Part shown: positions 5,831 through 8,536 of the stretch, one piece after another | Layout of the letters: every line of letters starts with the position of its first letter | How positions within the stretch are numbered: the first letter of the stretch is position 1 | Origin: Planctomycetota bacterium | GTDB lineage: Bacteria; Planctomycetota; B129-G9 | Assembly: GCA_030622295.1 (NCBI GenBank) | Contig: JAUXGI010000028.1 | Coordinates: 1-8,536 of the forward strand | Direction: 5' to 3' | Length of the DNA stretch: 8,536 nucleotides | Position numbers and translations under genes: made by a program | The notes under the pieces: generated by a model | The model's database searches: none | What the model saw: the letters and a program-made list of their open reading frames with translations, nothing else | Told to the model about the DNA's origin: nothing

Positions 5831-5895
5831 GGGTATATTGGGCGGGTGGCATCCGGGGCATTGCCCCTTTAAACCTTTCGCCACCCAACATACCC
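5831..5895. other. nested hairpin
   Basis: Outer arms GGGTAT/ATACCC (5831-5836 with 5890-5895) continue as either TTGGG/CCCAA or GGGTGGC/GCCACCC, so two alternative pairings exist. They enclose a second hairpin, GGGGC-ATT-GCCCC (5855-5867). The two alternatives could in principle act as a switch, but this may equally be a REP-type repeat. Confidence 0.45.
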
Positions 5896-6117
5896 AGAAG
5901 ATAAGTGGAGACGGTAAATCCTATCAGTACCCGTATCCGGGCGGCCGTTCAGGGCCGTTTGCTTTCAGGGGCACCCAAGGAGGCACAGTGAAGGGAGAAG
6001 TTCACACACCAAAAACAATCGTTAATTTTTGTGCACCCCCGTGGGTGTCATTCGTAAGCCTGGGGTTCCTGTTCCCAAGAATTCCCGCGTCGAGCGCATA
6101 TCACATAATGAAGAACC

Positions 6118-6276
6118 TCAACGCCAGCTTGCCGCAGCCAGGGCATGTCGCGTGTAACGCGCGCCCTTTTTCCCGATTGCTCTCCTGATTTCACCCTCAT
6201 TGAGGTTTTTCCGGCGCGTCGCACGGGCCGAAAGCACAAGAACGGTCTGCAACCGTTCACCTTCGGTGGATGTCAT
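6118..6276 (-). CDS. possible small basic protein (52 residues)
   Basis: An ATG lies about 16 bases after the predicted start of the leftward sigma-54-type promoter and opens 52 codons. The product would be strongly basic, with Arg/Lys-rich stretches such as RRKNLNEGEIRRAIGKKG, and has no membrane segment or known motif. No clear Shine-Dalgarno site precedes the ATG. Open frames of this size occur by chance at this base composition, and an overlapping GTG-initiated frame (6048-6260) is equally open. The call rests only on its place after the promoter. An untranslated RNA is at least as likely. Confidence 0.18.
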   Translation of the reverse strand: MTSTEGERLQTVLVLSARATRRKNLNEGEIRRAIGKKGARYTRHALAAASWR

Positions 6277-6302
6277 GAAAAGATCGCTATCACTCTGCGG
6301 CC

Positions 6303-6318
6303 CGCAATTGGCGTGCCA
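6303..6318 (-). promoter_or_regulatory. orphan leftward sigma-54 promoter
   Basis: Read leftward, TGGCACG-CCAA-TTGCG matches every strongly conserved position of the sigma-54 consensus, with GG and GC ten bases apart. Transcription would start near 6292 and run toward the terminator at 5749-5807. No recognisable gene lies in between. Confidence 0.55.
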
Positions 6319-6467
6319 CGAACGGTGCTTGTCGTGTGGGTGTGTAACGCCTTACGCGACGGGGCATTAGCCGAATGTTTGCGGTGGGGGGAACCTACCC
6401 CCGCGTCAATGACAGGTAGACATATTCAACACGTGTTGCGTTTCGCCACACCGGCGGGCCCCTCGCT

Positions 6468-6484
6468 CTTGTGTGGGATGCGGG
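6468..6484 (-). repeat. diverged repeat copy abutting the rnc stop
   Basis: Read leftward from the base after the rnc TAG, CCCGCATCCCACACAAG resembles the copy after the gene ending at 8358 (CCCGCATTTCTCACAAG), sharing the first seven and last five bases. Part of it can also pair as CCACAC/GTGTGG with 6446-6451. Confidence 0.4.
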
Positions 6485-7189
6485 CTATTCGGTGTCGGTG
6501 TTGGCTTTCAGTTCTGCAATCGCTTCATGGGCGGCGTTCTGCTCGGCTTCCTTCTTTGAGTTGCCCCATGCGGGCTTGAAGGCGCGGTCCTTCACCCTGG
6601 CGACGACCTCGAAGGCCTTGAAATGGTCGGGACCTTCCTGGCGCACGACGTGGTAGGTGGGCGTAACGGCGAGATGTTTCTGCGTGTATTGCTGCAAGAG
6701 TGATTTCCAGTTGCGCTGGTGCCGGTTCTGAAGTACGTGGTCGATTTCGTCCGACAGTTGGTCCAGGATGAACTTCCTGGCGTGCTCCATGCCGCCGTCC
6801 AGGTAAATCGCCGCCACCAGGGCCTCGAAAAGATTGGCGAGAATCGAGCGCGGGATGTTGCGCTTCTTCAGTATCCCCTTCCCCACGGCCACATAGTTGC
6901 CCAGTCCCATCCGCTCGGCGGCGCGCGCAAGGGTGGGCGATGAGACGACGACCGATTTTATCTTCGTCAAGTCTCCTTCGTCATACTCCGGAAAGCAGGA
7001 GTAAAGGTGCTCCGAAATGATGACACCCAGTATGGCATCCCCCAGGAACTCCATCCGCTCATTGGACGGCCGGGTGGGGGACTTGATCGACGAATGAGTT
7101 ATTGCGTGCTCAAACAAGGCGGGCTCCTTGAACTCATAGCCGAGAATTTCCTGGCATTTCTCAAGGCCGCCTGCGGGATATTCCTGCAT
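6485..7189 (-). CDS. rnc: ribonuclease III
   Basis: RNase III cuts double-stranded RNA, maturing ribosomal RNA precursors and trimming structured messages. The 234 residues fit the bacterial family (about 225-250). The nuclease domain (about 10-155) carries the signature NERMEFLGDAILG, with Glu44, Glu47 and Asp51 in the catalytic positions, and FEALVAAIYLDGG with Glu122. A double-stranded-RNA-binding domain follows (about 160-228), ending in the typical GNSKKEAEQNAAHEAIAEL. One oddity is Asn119 (codon AAT at 6833-6835), where most members have Asp (Asp114 in E. coli). Glu122, equivalent to the essential Glu117, is kept, so activity is still likely. The ATG at 7189 follows GGAG by six bases. 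A sigma-70-type promoter at 7385-7413 gives a long, structured leader of about 190 bases, suggesting autoregulation. Confidence 0.95.
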   Translation of the reverse strand: MQEYPAGGLEKCQEILGYEFKEPALFEHAITHSSIKSPTRPSNERMEFLGDAILGVIISEHLYSCFPEYDEGDLTKIKSVVVSSPTLARAAERMGLGNYVAVGKGILKKRNIPRSILANLFEALVAAIYLDGGMEHARKFILDQLSDEIDHVLQNRHQRNWKSLLQQYTQKHLAVTPTYHVVRQEGPDHFKAFEVVARVKDRAFKPAWGNSKKEAEQNAAHEAIAELKANTDTE

Positions 7190-7228
7190 TTAAGGCTCCA
7201 AAAGACATGAAGACGACATATCGGTGGC

Positions 7229-7365
7229 TGTGATGTGTGAAAAGTCGCCCCGTCCGCTGCCACGGGATGTGAGCAGCCTCGTTACGACAGGCAGGAATCA
7301 AATTCGCCCTCAGTTGCCCGCAAAGGCGATGAGGGAAAACTGGATTTCTGCTTCCACACATCACA
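7229..7365 (-). promoter_or_regulatory. foldback in the rnc leader
   Basis: The perfect 11-base arms TGTGATGTGTG (7229-7239) and CACACATCACA (7355-7365) enclose about 115 bases, with inner pairing options such as TCGCC/GGCGA (7245-7249 with 7325-7329). The right arm begins near the predicted transcription start, so nearly the whole leader could fold. By analogy with the E. coli rnc leader it may be an RNase III cleavage site for autoregulation; this is inference. Confidence 0.4.
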
Positions 7366-7384
7366 CACAAATCATCTGGCGCGA

Positions 7385-7413
7385 ATTATATCAGAACCGC
7401 GCGCAGAAATCAA
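7385..7413 (-). promoter_or_regulatory. sigma-70-type promoter for rnc
   Basis: Read leftward, TTGATT (7413-7408) and a perfect TATAAT (7390-7385) are 17 bases apart. Transcription would start near 7378. Confidence 0.65.
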
Positions 7414-7427
7414 GCCTCGTCTCTCCC

Positions 7428-7445
7428 CGTGGTGAGAAATGCGGG
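7428..7445 (-). repeat. dispersed spacer repeat, inverted copy
   Basis: The exact reverse complement of the 18-mer at 3537-3554 lies between the two divergent promoters of this spacer. Confidence 0.7.
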
Positions 7446-7495
7446 CCAGGGGGTCGGATTCATTCAGGCGGTATTTCATTTCCGGCCGATTTCGC

Positions 7496-7524
7496 TTGCA
7501 AAGCGACTGCGGGGAACGTAGAAT
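7496..7524 (+). promoter_or_regulatory. sigma-70-type promoter for tRNA-Arg
   Basis: TTGCAA (7496-7501) and TAGAAT (7519-7524) are 17 bases apart. The expected start near 7531 lies about 60 bases before the tRNA. Confidence 0.5.
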
Positions 7525-7589
7525 CCTATGCTCCGGTGCGGTTGCATTGCGGCCCGGGCCGGCAACAGGGCAGGCGCAGCGGACGCGAA

Positions 7590-7663
7590 GCGCCCGTAGC
7601 TCAGTTGGACAGAGCGCGTGTTTCCTAAACACGAGGTCGCTGGTTCGAGCCCAGCCGGGCGTA
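7590..7663 (+). tRNA. tRNA-Arg (anticodon CCU)
   Basis: The 74 bases form a full cloverleaf: acceptor GCGCCCG/CGGGCGT (one G-U closing pair), D stem GCTC/GAGC, anticodon stem CGTGT/ACACG with loop TTCCTAA, a 5-base variable loop and T stem GCTGG/CCAGC with loop TTCGAGC. Anticodon CCT (positions 34-36) reads AGG codons. The discriminator is A, and no CCA follows (AATTTTT instead), so the CCA end must be added by the nucleotidyltransferase. Confidence 0.96.
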
Positions 7664-7755
7664 AATTTTTCCTATTGCGGCAACGCCCCTCAATCCCGCA
7701 GGGATTCGAGACCGAGAGCGATTTCAGCCGTTCTGAAACAAAGAAATACCCGCCA

Positions 7756-8358
7756 ATGGCAAAGAAAAAGAAAAACGTCAGAGACAAGAAGAAGGACTCC
7801 CTGGTGGAGTACGGCGAAAGGTTCTTCATCTTCGCGCAAAAGCACTCGGTGCTCATCATCGCCGCCGTTTTCGCCATTGTAATCGGGCTCCTCTTTCTCT
7901 ACAGAACGTGGTACAACGTAGAGGCCGAGGAAGTCCAGGCGCGTGACGAGGCATTCGACAAACTGCGCAGCCTCGGCAACGCCGAATCCGCCGCTGAAGC
8001 ACAAATAATACTCGAGGACTTCCAGGCCATCCGCAATAAAAACAAGGGCGGCGGCATATATCCGGAAATCTCTCTCCTCTACGCAAGGGCCTGTCGGGTG
8101 GTCGGTCTGACGTTCGACGACGACGAACTCCTGCGCCTCGGCGAAGAGGCCTGCCTTGAACTGCTCGAAAAATATCCCAAGGCCCCCGTTACGCAACTGA
8201 AACACCCCGAGACCGGCGAGAACGTGGTTGCATTCCTTCTCGAAGACATCCGCAGGATTCGAAGAGAGAGCGCCTCGCCGGAGATGGAAGCGAGTTTCGA
8301 CCCGGACGACATCTACGTCCCCGAACCGCCGCCGGAGGACGGGGCGAACGACGAATAG
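7756..8358 (+). CDS. single-pass membrane protein with TPR-like cytoplasm-exterior domain
   Basis: The protein has 200 residues. A strongly basic N-terminus (six Lys among residues 3-13) is followed by one hydrophobic helix (about 31-49), giving an N-in, C-out anchor. The exterior part (about 55-170) is helical and recalls tetratricopeptide-like segments (AAEAQIILEDFQ, YARACRVVGL, CLELLEKYPKAP), in the manner of YfgM-type proteins that assist secreted-protein folding. This likeness is to overall layout and is not a confident family match. The C-terminus (about 177-200) is acidic and Pro-rich. The ATG at 7756 was chosen because the longer in-frame reading from 7618 runs through the tRNA. It lies 92 bases after the tRNA and probably shares its promoter. 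No good Shine-Dalgarno site is visible. Confidence 0.82.
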   Translation: MAKKKKNVRDKKKDSLVEYGERFFIFAQKHSVLIIAAVFAIVIGLLFLYRTWYNVEAEEVQARDEAFDKLRSLGNAESAAEAQIILEDFQAIRNKNKGGGIYPEISLLYARACRVVGLTFDDDELLRLGEEACLELLEKYPKAPVTQLKHPETGENVVAFLLEDIRRIRRESASPEMEASFDPDDIYVPEPPPEDGANDE

Positions 8359-8376
8359 CCCGCATTTCTCACAAGC
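8359..8376 (+). repeat. dispersed repeat copy abutting a stop codon
   Basis: CCCGCATTTCTCACAAG starts on the base after the TAG of the membrane-protein gene. As after 5565, it is followed by the module GCAGGCTCGGG (8405-8415 here, 5589-5599 there), so the two gene ends share the same repeat order. Confidence 0.65.
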
Positions 8377-8422
8377 GCAATGTAGTTCCGGGACGAACTC
8401 CCTCGCAGGCTCGGGATAAATT

Positions 8423-8447
8423 CAGTCCGTCCCCTACATCGGGACTG
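8423..8447. other. hairpin CAGTCC/GGACTG
   Basis: CAGTCC (8423-8428) pairs with GGACTG (8442-8447); GTCCC/GGGAC is an alternative register. A smaller hairpin, AGTTC/GAACT, lies at 8384-8399. No T-run follows either, so these are probably repeat-derived. Confidence 0.35.
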
Positions 8448-8470
8448 CATAACACGGTGTCTGTTTTTAC

Positions 8471-8516
8471 AAAACTCTCAACCAAAGGGTTTGGCCCCTT
8501 TGGTTGAGAGTTTTTT
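8471..8516 (+). terminator. strong intrinsic terminator, probably bidirectional
   Basis: A perfect 19-base-pair stem (8471-8489 with 8496-8514) surrounds a six-base loop TTTGGC and merges into six T's (8511-8516). The A's at its left base, followed leftward by more T-complementary sequence, would also serve leftward transcripts. It ends the tRNA/membrane-protein unit. Confidence 0.9.
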
Positions 8517-8536
8517 GCTGCTGACCCCCGGTCTCA

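Larger units (their letters stand above)
5566..6484. other. gene-poor stretch between convergent genes
   Basis: I recognise no protein family in these 919 bases, on either strand. Left to right they hold a stop-abutting repeat, the composite element with inverted ends, two strong hairpins (5760-5807 and 5831-5895), several smaller hairpins (6034-6047, 6240-6258), a leftward sigma-54-type promoter (6303-6318) and a diverged repeat at the rnc stop (6468-6484). The promoter and the leftward terminator frame about 540 bases that could be one leftward RNA. Confidence 0.5.
7190..7589. other. divergent spacer between rnc and tRNA-Arg
   Basis: These 400 bases have no credible coding sequence. They hold the structured rnc leader with inverted arms (7229-7239 and 7355-7365), the leftward rnc promoter (7385-7413), an inverted copy of the dispersed repeat (7428-7445) and the rightward tRNA promoter (7496-7524). 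Confidence 0.6.

Noticed and set aside
5829..6188. 119-codon plus-strand frame in the gene-poor stretch
   Set aside because: It begins inside a hairpin and shows no motif, helix or family; probably non-coding.
6145..6579. 144-codon plus-strand frame containing FTLIEV, like a type IV pilin processing site
   Set aside because: No hydrophobic helix follows the motif, and the frame overlaps the 3' end of rnc on the opposite strand. The match is by chance.
7618..7755. In-frame upstream extension of the membrane-protein gene, starting at ATG 7618
   Set aside because: It reads through the tRNA gene; the residues are the usual translation of a tRNA T arm.

Overview
This window looks like an ordinary chromosomal stretch from a moderately GC-rich, Gram-negative bacterium. 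The LpxH-type hydrolase implies a lipid A outer membrane, and the HDOD, DUF4388 and GGDEF/HD-GYP proteins imply rich signalling. The tRNA gene does not encode its CCA end, and the spacers are full of short palindromic repeats. This fits Planctomycetota or another deep, poorly sampled lineage, but the sequence alone does not settle the taxon. No phage, transposase gene, CRISPR array or defence system is visible.

Layout. Positions 98-3503 hold three leftward genes: a GAF-like/HDOD signalling protein, a DUF4388 protein and lpxH. A divergent spacer (3504-3969) separates lpxH from a rightward gene for a two-helix membrane protein with intact GGDEF and HD-GYP domains, which can in principle make and degrade cyclic di-GMP. 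A gene-poor stretch of about 920 bases (5566-6484) follows, then leftward rnc (RNase III). A second divergent spacer (7190-7589) separates rnc from a rightward unit of tRNA-Arg(CCU) and a small single-pass membrane protein. That unit ends at a 19-bp perfect-stem terminator (8471-8516).

The most notable regulatory signal is three near-perfect sigma-54 (-24/-12) promoter matches, all in spacers. One faces lpxH, one faces the cyclic di-GMP gene, and both flank a large dyad that could be a shared enhancer site. The third faces leftward into the gene-poor stretch, which ends in strong hairpins and a leftward terminator, so a sigma-54-dependent non-coding RNA or very small gene is possible there. 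rnc and the tRNA instead have good sigma-70-type promoters. The rnc leader can fold back on itself, as expected if RNase III cleaves its own message.

Several repeat families occupy the spacers: CCCGCATTTCTCA-type copies that begin right after stop codons of three genes, ATCCGCCTCAGGCGGAT palindromes inside composite elements, an approximately 79-bp foldback and a degenerate heptamer array. RNase III has Asn where the family normally has a metal-binding Asp.
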